From the NCBI RefSeq assembly GCF_004963255.1, contig NZ_SUGA01000013.1:21736-85735 (forward strand): a stretch of DNA of 64,000 nt. The letters are read 5' to 3'. The notes under the pieces are model-generated. The model did not search any database. It was not told where the DNA came from and worked only from the letters and a program-made list of their open reading frames with translations. This DNA comes from Mesorhizobium sp. Its GTDB lineage: Bacteria; Pseudomonadota; Alphaproteobacteria; Rhizobiales; Rhizobiaceae. Positions 27,546 through 35,454 of the stretch are shown here, piece by piece. Made by a program: the position numbers and the translations under genes. Numbering within the stretch: position 1 is the first letter of the stretch; each line of letters opens with the position of its first letter.

Positions 27546-29369
27546 ATGTGCGGTATCGTTGGAACTGTCGCCCGACGCCAGGTCGCGCCGCTCATCGTCG
27601 ATGCGCTGAAGCGGCTTGAATATCGCGGCTACGACTCGGCCGGTGTCGCCACCATCGAGCATGGTGAGCTTGGTCGCCGCCGCGCCGAAGGCAAGCTCAT
27701 CAATCTCGAGCGCCGGCTGAAGGACGAGCCGCTCGACGGCACGATCGGCATCGGCCACACGCGCTGGGCGACGCATGGCGTGCCCAATGAGACCAACGCG
27801 CACCCGCATTTTTCCAGCGGCGTCGCCATCGTCCACAATGGCATCATCGAGAATTTCGCCGAATTGCGCGACGAGCTCACCCGCGACGGCTACAAATTCG
27901 CTTCGCAGACCGATACCGAGGTCGTGGCGCATCTGGTGGCGCGCGAGCTCGCGAGGGGTCTGAAGCCGGTGGAAGCCGCGCATGCTGCGCTGAAGCGGCT
28001 GTCCGGCGCGTTCGCGCTGGCGATCATGTTCAAGGGCGACGAGGATCTGATCGTCGGCGCCCGCAACGGTCCGCCTCTGGCCGTCGGCCATGGCGATGGA
28101 GAGATGTTTTTGGGCTCCGACGCGATCGCGCTGGCGCCCTTCACCAACTCGATCACCTATCTCGAGGATGGCGACTGGGCGGTGGTGCGCCGCGAAGGCG
28201 TGACCATCTACGACATCGACGGCAACAAGGTCGACCGCAAGCGCCAGCAGTCGCTGTCGACCAGCTTCATGGTCGACAAGGGCAACCGCCGGCATTTCAT
28301 GGAAAAGGAAATCCATGAGCAGCCGGAGGTGATCTCGCACACGCTGGCGCATTACGTCGATTTCATTTCCGGCAAGTCGAAGCCGCTCGACCTGCCGTTC
28401 GACTTCGCCAGGATCGGCCGGCTGGCGCTGTCGGCCTGCGGTACCGCCTATCTCGCCGGGCTGATCTCGAAATACTGGTTCGAGCGCTATGCGCGGCTCC
28501 CCGTCGATATCGATGTGGCCTCGGAGTTCCGCTACCGCGAAATGCCGCTTTCGGCCAATGACGCGGCCTTCTTCATCTCGCAGTCGGGCGAGACTGCCGA
28601 CACGCTTGCCTCGCTGCGCTATTGCCGCCAGGCCGGCATGAAGATCGGCGCCGTCGTCAATGTGCGCGAATCGACCATGGCGCGCGAATCCGACGTCGTG
28701 CTGCCGACGCTTGCCGGCCCGGAGATCGGCGTCGCCTCGACCAAGGCGTTCACCTGCCAGCTGTCCGTCTTGGCCGCGCTTGCGGTCCGCGCGGGCGTGG
28801 CGCGCGGCACGATCTCGCCCGATCAGGAAAAGCAGCTGGTGCGCGAGCTTTCGGAAGCGCCGCGTTTCGCCACTCAGGTGCTGAAGCTCGACGAGCAGAT
28901 CGAGCGCATCTCGCGCGAGCTGTCGCGCTACAAGGACGTGCTCTATCTCGGCCGCGACACCAATTTCCCGCTGGCCATGGAAGGGGCGCTGAAGCTCAAG
29001 GAGATCTCCTATATCCACGCCGAGGGCTATGCCGGCGGCGAGCTCAAGCACGGGCCGATCGCGCTGATCGACGAGAACATGCCGGTGATCGTGATCGCCC
29101 CGCATGACCGCATCTTCGAAAAGACGGTCTCGAACATGCAGGAAGTGGCGGCGCGCGGCGGCAAGATCATCCTGATCACCGATGCCAAGGGCGCGGCGCA
29201 GGCCGGCATCAAGACGATGGAGACGATCATCCTGCCCGAGGTGCCGGAGATTATTGCGCCGATCATCTACGCGCTGCCGATCCAGATGCTCGCCTATTTC
29301 ACCGCCGTGTTCATGGGCACCGACGTCGACCAGCCACGCAATCTGGCGAAGTCGGTGACGGTGGAGTAA
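27546..29369 (+). CDS. glmS: Glutamine-fructose-6-phosphate aminotransferase
   Basis: 607 residues, the normal GlmS length. MCGIVGTVARRQVAP supplies the N-terminal nucleophile Cys and LKRLEYRGYDSAGVAT and HTRWATHG complete the glutaminase domain. The two SIS sugar-isomerase domains follow (SACGTAYLAGLISKYWFE, SQSGETADTLASLRY, then LGRDTNFPLAMEGALKLKEISYIHAEGYAGGELKHGP), and the C-terminus DQPRNLAKSVTVE is canonical. It makes glucosamine-6-phosphate for peptidoglycan, LPS and amino sugars. A symbiotic NodM paralogue would look nearly the same, but no nod genes are near. Confidence 0.97.
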   Translation: MCGIVGTVARRQVAPLIVDALKRLEYRGYDSAGVATIEHGELGRRRAEGKLINLERRLKDEPLDGTIGIGHTRWATHGVPNETNAHPHFSSGVAIVHNGIIENFAELRDELTRDGYKFASQTDTEVVAHLVARELARGLKPVEAAHAALKRLSGAFALAIMFKGDEDLIVGARNGPPLAVGHGDGEMFLGSDAIALAPFTNSITYLEDGDWAVVRREGVTIYDIDGNKVDRKRQQSLSTSFMVDKGNRRHFMEKEIHEQPEVISHTLAHYVDFISGKSKPLDLPFDFARIGRLALSACGTAYLAGLISKYWFERYARLPVDIDVASEFRYREMPLSANDAAFFISQSGETADTLASLRYCRQAGMKIGAVVNVRESTMARESDVVLPTLAGPEIGVASTKAFTCQLSVLAALAVRAGVARGTISPDQEKQLVRELSEAPRFATQVLKLDEQIERISRELSRYKDVLYLGRDTNFPLAMEGALKLKEISYIHAEGYAGGELKHGPIALIDENMPVIVIAPHDRIFEKTVSNMQEVAARGGKIILITDAKGAAQAGIKTMETIILPEVPEIIAPIIYALPIQMLAYFTAVFMGTDVDQPRNLAKSVTVE

Positions 29370-29401
29370 CGGACGGGCGGCTATCACCGGCGTTCTCGCG
29401 T

Positions 29402-29560
29402 GGCCCGGGGAAGGTCTACGCGGCAGTCGAATCGCCCCAAGGCGACTGTGGCGTCTATCTCGTCGCGGACGGTATCAACAAGCCTTGCCGCTGAAGCTTC
29501 GAGCCCCTAGCTTCGCGGATCTGCAGGCGATGGATCTGCTCCATCGCGGCTTTGAGAAAG
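29402..29560 (+). pseudogene. nuoD: Fragment of nuoD (NADH dehydrogenase subunit D), frameshifted
   Basis: From 29402 the frame reads GPGKVYAAVESPQGDCGVYL then VADGINKPCR and a stop. Shifting by one frame at about 29490 continues LKLRAPSFADLQAMDLLHRG. Both pieces match the conserved C-terminal region of the complex I 49-kDa/NuoD subunit (KVYAAVEAPKGEFGVYL and KLRAPGFAHLQAMDFLCRG as I recall it). Only about 50 codons survive and the final motif is lost after LLHRGFEK. No other nuo gene is adjacent, so this is a decayed, displaced fragment downstream of glmS. Confidence 0.75.
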
Positions 29561-30008
29561 CGCCACGACGGGCCTTCCGCATTGCGGTTGCAGGATAGTG
29601 TTTGCCCAAGACGCTGCTCGTGGCGCCTTTAGCGGACCAACTATTTAGTTTGATGGGCAGGGAGAGCTCCGAAGTGGTTCACAGTGGCTTGAAGAGCGCT
29701 TCTAATCCAACTTCTGGAACACTCGCCACTGTGATCGGTCATTCACGCTCTTGCTAACTGCCTCCGGTCCCTTCGGCGAAATGCAGCCGGCCTTGGACGC
29801 GGTCTGGAAAGCCAAACCGCAGGGAAGCTCGATTTGACGCTTATAGTTGCCCGATACGGCAGACACCAGAATGGAGCTGAGGGACCAGCGCTCCCCAATG
29901 CGCTGAAAAGCCCTCACACTTTTGGCCCACCGGCTGCAATCATGGCATGTGCGGAGCGTGTCCATCGATTAGAGAGCGGAGCGCGACATTGGAGCAATAC
30001 GCCGGTTC
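29561..30008. other. Intergenic stretch, no supported gene
   Basis: 448 bases between the nuoD remnant and the disrupted kinase gene. An 87-codon minus-strand frame at 29702-29965 has no recognisable domain or ribosome site. The region looks like accessory junk DNA between rearranged segments. Confidence 0.4.
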
Positions 30009-30601
30009 ATGCGTTGGCTTTCAACTCTACTCGAAGGACCCACGTCATTGGACACTACTGCAAAGCTAGCCAAGCTGCGCCGACATGTCCGCATTCTAGT
30101 AGACCTTGGCCGAATGGCGGGAGAGGAAGCTTCGCTCAGCCGCTTCCTCGATCAGGCTTGTGTGCAGGTAGCCCGGGCCGTTGAAATAGACCACGCAAAG
30201 ATCCTTCGCTACCGACCCCCTACGGCTGACCTGTTCATGGAGGCCGGCTTCGGATGGAGGCCGGGGACTGTGCGCAACGCCATCTTTTCGGCGGATCTGC
30301 GATCACCGCCTGGCCGAACCTATCAGACGGCTGAGCCTTTGGTGATTGTGAATGGCGCGGCCGCCGACGAGGATAGCGAATACGTCTTTTCCGATGTGCT
30401 GAAAGAACACGGCATCAAATCGCTGGCGAACGTGCCGATCCTGATCAAAGGCGCTGCTTGGGGTGTGTTGGAAGTGGATTCCTCGGTCACGCGCGACTTC
30501 AGCGAAGATACCGTCGACTTCATGACAGCTGCTGCCGCCCTCGTCGCTTCAGTAATGCGGCAGCCAGAAGTGGACCGAAGCAACGTGGAAGCCACCACCG
30601 C

Positions 30602-30607
30602 TCTAGT
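30602..30607. repeat. Target site duplication, left copy
   Basis: TCTAGT directly left of the IS481-family element; the same six bases occur at 31658-31663. The inner CTA supplies the TAG stop codon of the transposase on the minus strand. Confidence 0.8.
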
Positions 30608-31571
30608 TGTGGAGCCTCAACAGGTTGTCTTCGGACAAGGCGAGTCTGCTGATGGGCGTGTTGGCCTTAAGGCTACCATGGGGTCGGTGCCAGTTGTAGC
30701 GATGAAGCCAGAGAGGCAGCTCTTCAGCTCTTTGATCGGAGGTGTCGTAAGCCCTGGCGTATGCCCACTCGCGTAGGGCAGTCTGAATGAAGCGCTCGGC
30801 CTTGCCATTGGTCTTTGGCGTATACGGCTTTGTGCGGATGTGTTTGAGATGCAATCGCTTGCAGGCCTTGGCGAAGACTCTCGATATATAGCAGCTACCG
30901 TTGTCGGTCATGATGCGGGTCACCTTTACGCCGAGGCCCCTGTAATAGGCGATGGCAGCCTTGAGGAAGGCGATGGCGCTGCGCGTCTTCTCGTCGGGTT
31001 TGATTTGGCTGAAGGCGACGCGGGATGCATCGTCGATGCAGACATGGACGAACTCCCAACCCGGACCGCCGCGCTTGGAACTGCGCCAGGTGCTCTGGCC
31101 CGTGCGATCGCCGGTGATGCGATGACCAACCCGCTCGAAGCGGCCGAGCTTCTTGATGTCGATGTGGATCAGCTCGCCCGGATGGGCACGTTCATAACGG
31201 CGTACCGGCGGCAGCGGATCCAACGCCATGAGGTTGTTCAGGCCGAGGCGCCTGAGTACACGACTGACCGTCGCGGGCGAGACGCCGACCTCCTTGGCGA
31301 TGTGCTTTCCGGACCTGCGCTCCCGGCGCAGGGCCTCGATGCGAGCAACGACTTGCGGCGGCGTCGGACGGTACAGACGCCGTGGTCGAGAGCTACGATC
31401 CTGCAGACCGGCCACACCCTCGGCTCGATAGCGCGCAACCCACTTGCGCACCGTATGCGGGCAAACGCCTGCGGCACGTGAGGCGGCCTGCGGCGTCTGC
31501 CCGCGCAGCACTTCAGCCACAACTCGCTCTCGACCGTGCGGCGTCAGTCGGGCATTCTTATGGATGTTCAT
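30603..31571 (-). CDS. IS481-family DDE transposase
   Basis: 322 residues. The N-terminus has a two-part helix-turn-helix (TPQAASRAAGVCPHTVRKWV and SGKHIAKEVGVSPATVSRVL). The rve integrase core follows: IHIDIKKL (first Asp), IMTDNGSCYIS (second Asp), and TPKTNGKAERFIQTALREWA (Glu), ending PHGSLKANTPISRL and LRLHN. ATG 31571 has AGGAGG upstream. The stop codon TAG lies within the duplicated target site, so the reading frame is closed by host DNA. It appears intact and could be active. Confidence 0.93.
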   Translation of the reverse strand: MNIHKNARLTPHGRERVVAEVLRGQTPQAASRAAGVCPHTVRKWVARYRAEGVAGLQDRSSRPRRLYRPTPPQVVARIEALRRERRSGKHIAKEVGVSPATVSRVLRRLGLNNLMALDPLPPVRRYERAHPGELIHIDIKKLGRFERVGHRITGDRTGQSTWRSSKRGGPGWEFVHVCIDDASRVAFSQIKPDEKTRSAIAFLKAAIAYYRGLGVKVTRIMTDNGSCYISRVFAKACKRLHLKHIRTKPYTPKTNGKAERFIQTALREWAYARAYDTSDQRAEELPLWLHRYNWHRPHGSLKANTPISRLALSEDNLLRLHN

Positions 31572-31657
31572 TCGGTCCTCCTGTGAGAATCGCTAAAGCT
31601 TCAGCAACTTCAGCTTCCTCGCTCGGGACCGAATGAACAACCTCCTGAAAGCTCACA
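30608..31657 (-). mobile_element. IS481-family insertion sequence
   Basis: A 1050-bp element carrying one DDE transposase. The left end starts TGTGGAGCCTCAACAGGTTG and the right end, read inward on the other strand, starts TGTGAGCTTTCAGGAGGTTG: imperfect terminal inverted repeats. It is flanked by direct TCTAGT copies, fitting the NCTAGN target preference known for IS481. Confidence 0.88.
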
Positions 31658-31663
31658 TCTAGT
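31658..31663. repeat. Target site duplication, right copy
   Basis: TCTAGT directly right of the element, identical to 30602-30607. A perfect duplication suggests a recent insertion. Confidence 0.8.
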
Positions 31664-32516
31664 TCAGGCGCAACAACGCGAGGTGCTGTTGCGGGAAATG
31701 CAGCACCGCGTGAAGAACAACTTTCAGCTCATCCTGGCCTCGATAGCCATCCAGAAGCGGCGCTTGGAAAGCCCGGAGGCGCACCGGGCCCTGGAACACG
31801 TGGCTAACCGAGTTAATGCCATTTCGCTTGCCCACGATCAGCTGGCACCCAGTCAGGACCTTCGAACGGTGGATGTCGCCGGTTACCTGCGTGCGCTCTG
31901 CGCGTCGCTGCAGACGCAGGTGGAAATTGCTACGATCGAGCTCGCGGCCGACGAGGTCGAGCTCTCGATCGAACGCGCGGTGCCGCTCGGTCTCATCTTG
32001 AATGAAGCTGCGATGAATTCAGTCAAGCACGCCTTCGGATCCGAGGGCGGGCGTATCGTTGTCAAGCTTGAGTCCGGGATCGGCTACGGCGAGGCACGCC
32101 TGACCGTAGCTGACAACGGTCGCGGCATTCAAAACCCCCGACCCGGCGGGTCGGGACAGAAATTGATCCAGGCTCTCGCCCGGCAAATGGGTGGCCATGT
32201 CCAGCAAGAGAGCTCTGCCGCGGGTACGACAATAACCCTGATCTTCCCCGTCATTTCATAGCGCTAGCATCCTGTTGCGGCGGCGTGCATCGTCGCCGCA
32301 TGCGCTTCGAGTCGCTCTGGCTAATCGAAACGGCAGAGCGCTCCGTTAAGCACACGAGCAAATCCTGAAGGCGGGATGCAGCGCGATTATTTGCCCAGGC
32401 ACGTTGCTACAAAAGCCAGTGCGGAGTCCGCTGGTTCTGCGCCCGGGCCTAAAGGAATAGACAGCCGGCTCTCAAATTTGAATGCCGCTATAGCTATTTT
32501 GTGTCAAAATGGCAGC

Positions 32517-32768
32517 ATGTCGAAGTACCTCTTTGAGGTTGTGCGAGACGGGCAATCTCTGGGAGATGCCTGGGTCGATTTCGGCAATTGGAGTGAGTTG
32601 CGACGAGAAGCGCTCAAGACTCTCCATGACATCGCTATCGACGAAATGTTCGCCAGCGATTTGGATTCAACCATGACGGTTTCCGTGCAGAACGAGGCTC
32701 GGAAAGTGGTATATGCTGCCACCATTAGCGTCTCTCAGTCGTTTCCGGTTTCGCAGGATCCCCACTAG
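32517..32768 (+). CDS. DUF6894-type small protein
   Basis: 84 residues beginning MSKYLFEVVRDGQSLGDAWV, with GNWSELRREALKTLHDIAIDE and a final VQNEARKVVYAATISVS strand. This matches the small rhizobial DUF6894 family (phenylalanine/tyrosine-led strand, D-x-G, then amphipathic helix, then a beta pair). Function is unknown. The start is placed at 32517; an in-frame upstream extension has no family support. Such genes are often present in several copies in Mesorhizobium accessory regions. Confidence 0.7.
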   Translation: MSKYLFEVVRDGQSLGDAWVDFGNWSELRREALKTLHDIAIDEMFASDLDSTMTVSVQNEARKVVYAATISVSQSFPVSQDPH

Positions 32769-32816
32769 CCGGGAACATCGTTGGCCGCGCAAAGTTACTT
32801 TCCCGGCCACGATCGG

Positions 32817-33028
32817 ATGAAGCAGGAGCAGCTCGAGATCGACCGGCTGCGGAAGGAAGTGGCGAAGCTGAAGGCGGAGCGCGGCATCCTAAAAAGGCCG
32901 CAGCCTTCGCCGCGAGGGAAGGATATGAGGTTCGCTTTCATCGCGAGGCACCGGTGGCGTGGCTGTGCGAGGCGCTGGACGTATCCCGCCCAGGCTTCCA
33001 CGCCTGGCTCAACCGGAGCCCCAGCTAG
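32817..33028 (+). mobile_element. IS3-family transposase remnant
   Basis: MKQEQLEIDRLRKEVAKLKAERGILK is the leucine-zipper end of an IS3 OrfA. At the AAAAAGG slippage-like site near 32890 the +1 frame continues KKAAAFAAREGYEVRFH then APVAWLCEALDVSRPGFHAWLN and a stop at 33026, the start of OrfB. The N-terminus of OrfA and the whole catalytic core of OrfB are missing. It is joined directly to a DNA ligase fragment. Confidence 0.75.
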
Positions 33029-33069
33029 CTCCCGCACGCGAGATCGATCTTCGATCTCATCGACCAGGC

Positions 33070-33420
33070 CGGGCTTGAAGGCTTGGTTTCGAAGCACAAG
33101 GACAGGGTTTATCGGGGCGGCAATTCAACGGCATGGCTAAAGATCAAGTCGTACGCGATCGACGAATACGATCTGCTCGGCGCTGAGCGCGAGCCCGGCA
33201 AACCGGCATTTGCCCTTATGGCCGAGCGCAACACGGGGCGCTATGTCGGATCGGCCTTCATCACCTTGAATCGCGAGATGCGGGAACGGCTATGGAAGCG
33301 GGTGCAAAAGCGTCCTGGGTCGCCGCCGAAGGGCATGAAGCGGCCAGCGACGCAATGGGTCAATCCGGGCTAGTCGGCCGCGTGAAGAACATGCGCGGCG
33401 AAGAGGATCTGCGGCACGCG
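33070..33420 (+). pseudogene. C-terminal fragment of an ATP-dependent DNA ligase, frameshifted
   Basis: GLEGLVSKHKDRVYRGGN then STAWLKIKSYAIDEYDLLG carries ligase motifs IV and V (EGLVxK and WLKIK) of LigD/LigC-type enzymes. KPAFALMAERNTGRYVGSAF and PPKGMKRPATQWVNPG belong to the OB-fold half. At about 33370 a single-base frame change gives a stop; the next frame continues GLVGRVKNMRGEEDLRHA, the usual C-terminus. The adenylation domain is absent, replaced by the IS3 remnant. Such ligases serve end-joining repair or plasmid/ICE functions. Confidence 0.78.
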
Positions 33421-33441
33421 AAGAGTAGTGGAGCTACTGCG

Positions 33442-33663
33442 ATGCCAATTCGCCAGAAGGCACAGGAGGCCGGAATTTTCGAGCCTGCCGAATTGGAGTT
33501 CCTGGCAAGGGTGTTCGACCGCCTGAAATATGAGGACCAGACTGCCGATCAACGTGAGGCTCTGGCGTCCCGCATCCTAGCCAACTTCATGGCCAGCATC
33601 GAGGGTGAGGAAGAGCTTGTCTCGCTGTCAAGGCTACCTTGGGGCCGCTCACACATGTCGTAG
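33442..33663 (+). CDS. Small hypothetical protein
   Basis: 73 residues starting MPIRQKAQEAGIFEPAELEF, mostly helical and acidic (RVFDRLKYEDQTADQREALASRILANFM). GGAG lies 8 nt before ATG 33442. No domain is recognised. The helix pattern resembles small rhizobial proteins of unknown function found downstream of repair ligases or in mobile regions. It follows the broken ligase gene directly. Confidence 0.6.
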   Translation: MPIRQKAQEAGIFEPAELEFLARVFDRLKYEDQTADQREALASRILANFMASIEGEEELVSLSRLPWGRSHMS

Positions 33664-33820
33664 CGGCTTCGCCGTCGTTGCCTCATAAGTCGAGCTAGCT
33701 GTTGCGGCCGAGCTACAGCGCTTTACCTGAGATTCTATTAGGAAAGGCCTGTGCTGGGTTTCCTGGGTTTCGGGCGGACCATCCGGGGAAGGGGCGCACA
33801 GCAGTTTTGAGGGAAGATAA

Positions 33821-33850
33821 CCCGTCGGCTTAGGTCGGCGGGTTTTTCTT
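33821..33850 (+). terminator. Rho-independent terminator
   Basis: CCCGTCGGC (33821-33829), loop TTAG and GTCGGCGGG pair as a 9-bp stem with two G-T wobbles, followed by TTTTTCTTT. It lies after the small gene ending at 33663. Confidence 0.75.
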
Positions 33851-33918
33851 TGGGTTGCCTTGTCAAATGGAAGGAGGCTTAGGCCCCCGAGTTTTCCGTA
33901 GTTGGAACCGATTCGCCG

Positions 33919-34125
33919 CTATTCAGCCGTCTTAACCGGGATTCGAAATCGATAGATGATACCCCGCTCGCTATCCGCCACTCTCACCCATTTCTCGTCG
34001 GCGCTGGCTTTCCAGTCTTCCGTTACAACAGCGTCGCTGATCACGCGGGCCACGGCCTCTTCACGTGTCGCGGCAGTGATCTCGCGGCCCGCCATCGGCC
34101 GCCGAGCGGATGCCCGAAGATACAT
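33919..34125 (-). CDS. Small hypothetical protein
   Basis: 68 residues. The central REEAVARVISDAVVTEDW and KWVRVADSERGIIYRFRIPV look like a compact alpha-beta protein with a C-terminal beta pair. No domain is recognised. An internal ATG at 34095 is an alternative start; neither has a strong ribosome-binding site. It lies in the accessory region near the integrase with other tiny genes on the same strand. Confidence 0.45.
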   Translation of the reverse strand: MYLRASARRPMAGREITAATREEAVARVISDAVVTEDWKASADEKWVRVADSERGIIYRFRIPVKTAE

Positions 34126-34253
34126 CCTCGCCGAGCACCACTCTGCGCATGACGCGACGCGTACACCGGCCGGCGACTTGGTGGCAGGCGTGCTGTAAGG
34201 GGAATGGTGCCGCCGCTTTCCTGAGGGTCGGAATGACTGACTGGCTGATGCTT

Positions 34254-34463
34254 TCAGAGACCAAGCGTCCAGTTGGCCCTTGGCATCCTCATCGGCCCGT
34301 CACGCTCGAGCGACACAGCTTCGGTCACCTCGGCCGCTGCCTTCAGAACCAGATCTGCAGAGCGCTCGACCTCATCGAGCCGCCTCATAATCCGGAGGCG
34401 GAGACGCACTAGCTGGTGCAGCTCGGAACGCCTCTCGCCAATGGTCAAAGCTTCAAAACGCAA
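34254..34463 (-). CDS. Small hypothetical protein, uncertain
   Basis: 69 residues from a TTG start. The sequence RRSELHQLVRLRLRIMRRLDEVERSADLVLKAA is a plausible basic coiled helix. No domain or good ribosome site is seen. An internal ATG at 34388 would make it shorter. I list it because its composition resembles the neighbouring small genes. Confidence 0.35.
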   Translation of the reverse strand: MRFEALTIGERRSELHQLVRLRLRIMRRLDEVERSADLVLKAAAEVTEAVSLERDGPMRMPRANWTLGL

Positions 34464-34580
34464 AACACTTACTCGGCACGCGGTACGAGCGGATATGGTC
34501 GCTCAGACCCGTCGCCACCGCGAGATCGCCATGTGGCGAAACGCCTCCACCCTTTGACGTACTCCGAGAGCCGATGGGCG

Positions 34581-34805
34581 TCAGAACCCGAGCGTTTCGC
34601 CCGCTTCCAGCTTGGCAAAGTCTGCCGCCGGCCTCTCCTGCGTGGCCGCATCGGCGAACTCCTCCAAGGCCTCTTCGACTTCGTCGACTGAGGTCGCTGT
34701 TAACTGCATGTGAAACAATACCCGATGCGTAAGCATCGCGATTTTGGCATCGCGGAATAGCTGGTGGTGATGCATCGATGCCGTATCGAAATCGGCGATC
34801 TGCAT
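34581..34805 (-). CDS. Small hypothetical protein
   Basis: 74 residues, beginning MQIADFDTASMHHHQLFRDA with an acidic helix TSVDEVEEALEEFADAA. GGAG lies about 9 nt before ATG 34805, which supports translation. It starts 12 bp after the stop of the gene at 34818, so the two form a small operon. No function can be proposed. Confidence 0.55.
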   Translation of the reverse strand: MQIADFDTASMHHHQLFRDAKIAMLTHRVLFHMQLTATSVDEVEEALEEFADAATQERPAADFAKLEAGETLGF

Positions 34806-34817
34806 GACGGTCGCTCC

Positions 34818-35024
34818 TCAGTGAGCTGCCGGCACGATCTTGAGCAGCCGACGGCGAGCAGCTTTCGCCCGTGCCTGGCCGGCTCGTATGCGGCTGCAAA
34901 GGGCCAGACTAACGGCGAGGCCGTGGTCCTCATCGAGCAGGGCCGTCGCTTGCTTCAGCGAGTGCTCGGCTCGCTTTGCGCGTTGCCGTGCGACCGCCAT
35001 CTCCAAGACCGTAAGTTCGATCAT
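34818..35024 (-). CDS. Small basic helical hypothetical protein
   Basis: 68 residues beginning MIELTVLEMAVARQRAKRAE, almost entirely helical and Arg/Ala/Lys-rich (SRIRAGQARAKAARRRLLKI). AAGGA upstream of ATG 35024 supports this start over a longer frame. It is co-directional with the gene at 34581. The charge pattern suggests nucleic-acid or protein contacts, but nothing specific is recognised. Confidence 0.55.
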   Translation of the reverse strand: MIELTVLEMAVARQRAKRAEHSLKQATALLDEDHGLAVSLALCSRIRAGQARAKAARRRLLKIVPAAH

Positions 35025-35185
35025 CGTTCGGCATCCTTTCGGGTTGCCGTCCCTTCGAGAAATCAATCGGCGCCGGCAGCTTTTGTTCCTGCGACGGAAC
35101 GTCTGGAGGCGAGATCCATGAACGGCTCTCCAGACCCGCAAATCCGTCCTCGACGCAGCTGCGGCATGACTGGCGCATCCCGCCT

Positions 35186-35440
35186 TTAGCCTCGTGCTGT
35201 CTTGCGCTTGAACGTCACAATGGCGCGGGCACGATCGACATCCGCGTCAAATCCGGCCGCTTGCCACGACTTGCATTGGACATGGGTCGTTGTCTTGGGA
35301 TCTTCGTTGGCCCACCACCAATCGTATTTCCGGGCCGAGGCCGGTAAGCTGGCCATTTTTTCCAAAGACTTGAAACTCAATGTCACAACGTCATCAGTTC
35401 GCGTCATGAGATAGTCCCGCCAGGAATCGTAGTGCGCCAT
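35186..35440 (-). CDS. DUF7662-like small protein
   Basis: 84 residues. The N-terminus MAHYDSWRDYLMTRTDDVVTLSF, the centre LPASARKYDWWWANE and the end SWQAAGFDADVDRARAIVTFKR match the small DUF7662 family as I recall it (a YDxLxxYL start, an ARxxxxWWAN motif and a W-x-x-A-G-F turn). Function is unknown; related sequences occur in phage- and restriction-linked contexts. It begins 15 bp after the integrase gene ends, so it may be co-transcribed. Confidence 0.65.
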   Translation of the reverse strand: MAHYDSWRDYLMTRTDDVVTLSFKSLEKMASLPASARKYDWWWANEDPKTTTHVQCKSWQAAGFDADVDRARAIVTFKRKTARG

Positions 35441-35454
35441 GGGGTGATTAGATA

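Larger units (their letters stand above)
30009..32261 (+). pseudogene. GAF-domain histidine kinase (HisKA_2/HWE type) split by an IS481 element
   Basis: The 5' part (30009-30607) encodes a GAF domain (LSRFLDQACVQVARAVEID, then IKSLANVPILIKGAAWGVLEVDS). The 3' part (from 31664) encodes the kinase core: LLREMQHRVKNNFQLILASI with the phospho-His, NEAAMNSVKHAF as N-box and VADNGRGI as G1 box. Removing 30608-31657 plus one TCTAGT copy joins the two in frame (TTALVQAQQREVLLREMQ), giving a 398-residue protein. The soluble layout suggests a light- or ligand-sensing kinase of the HisKA_2 type. As it stands the gene is broken; the 3' half may be expressed alone from GTG 31683. Confidence 0.88.

Noticed and set aside
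27546..29369. Calling this gene nodM
   Set aside because: GlmS and NodM cannot be told apart by eye and no nodulation genes or nod box are in the window, so the housekeeping name is used.
27030..29387. 785-codon open frame on the minus strand opposite glmS
   Set aside because: It is the antisense shadow of a high-GC gene; its Arg/His/Asp-rich composition has no domain, while the plus strand encodes a perfect GlmS.
29702..29965. 87-codon minus-strand frame
   Set aside because: No similarity I can recognise and no start signals; lies in a decayed region.
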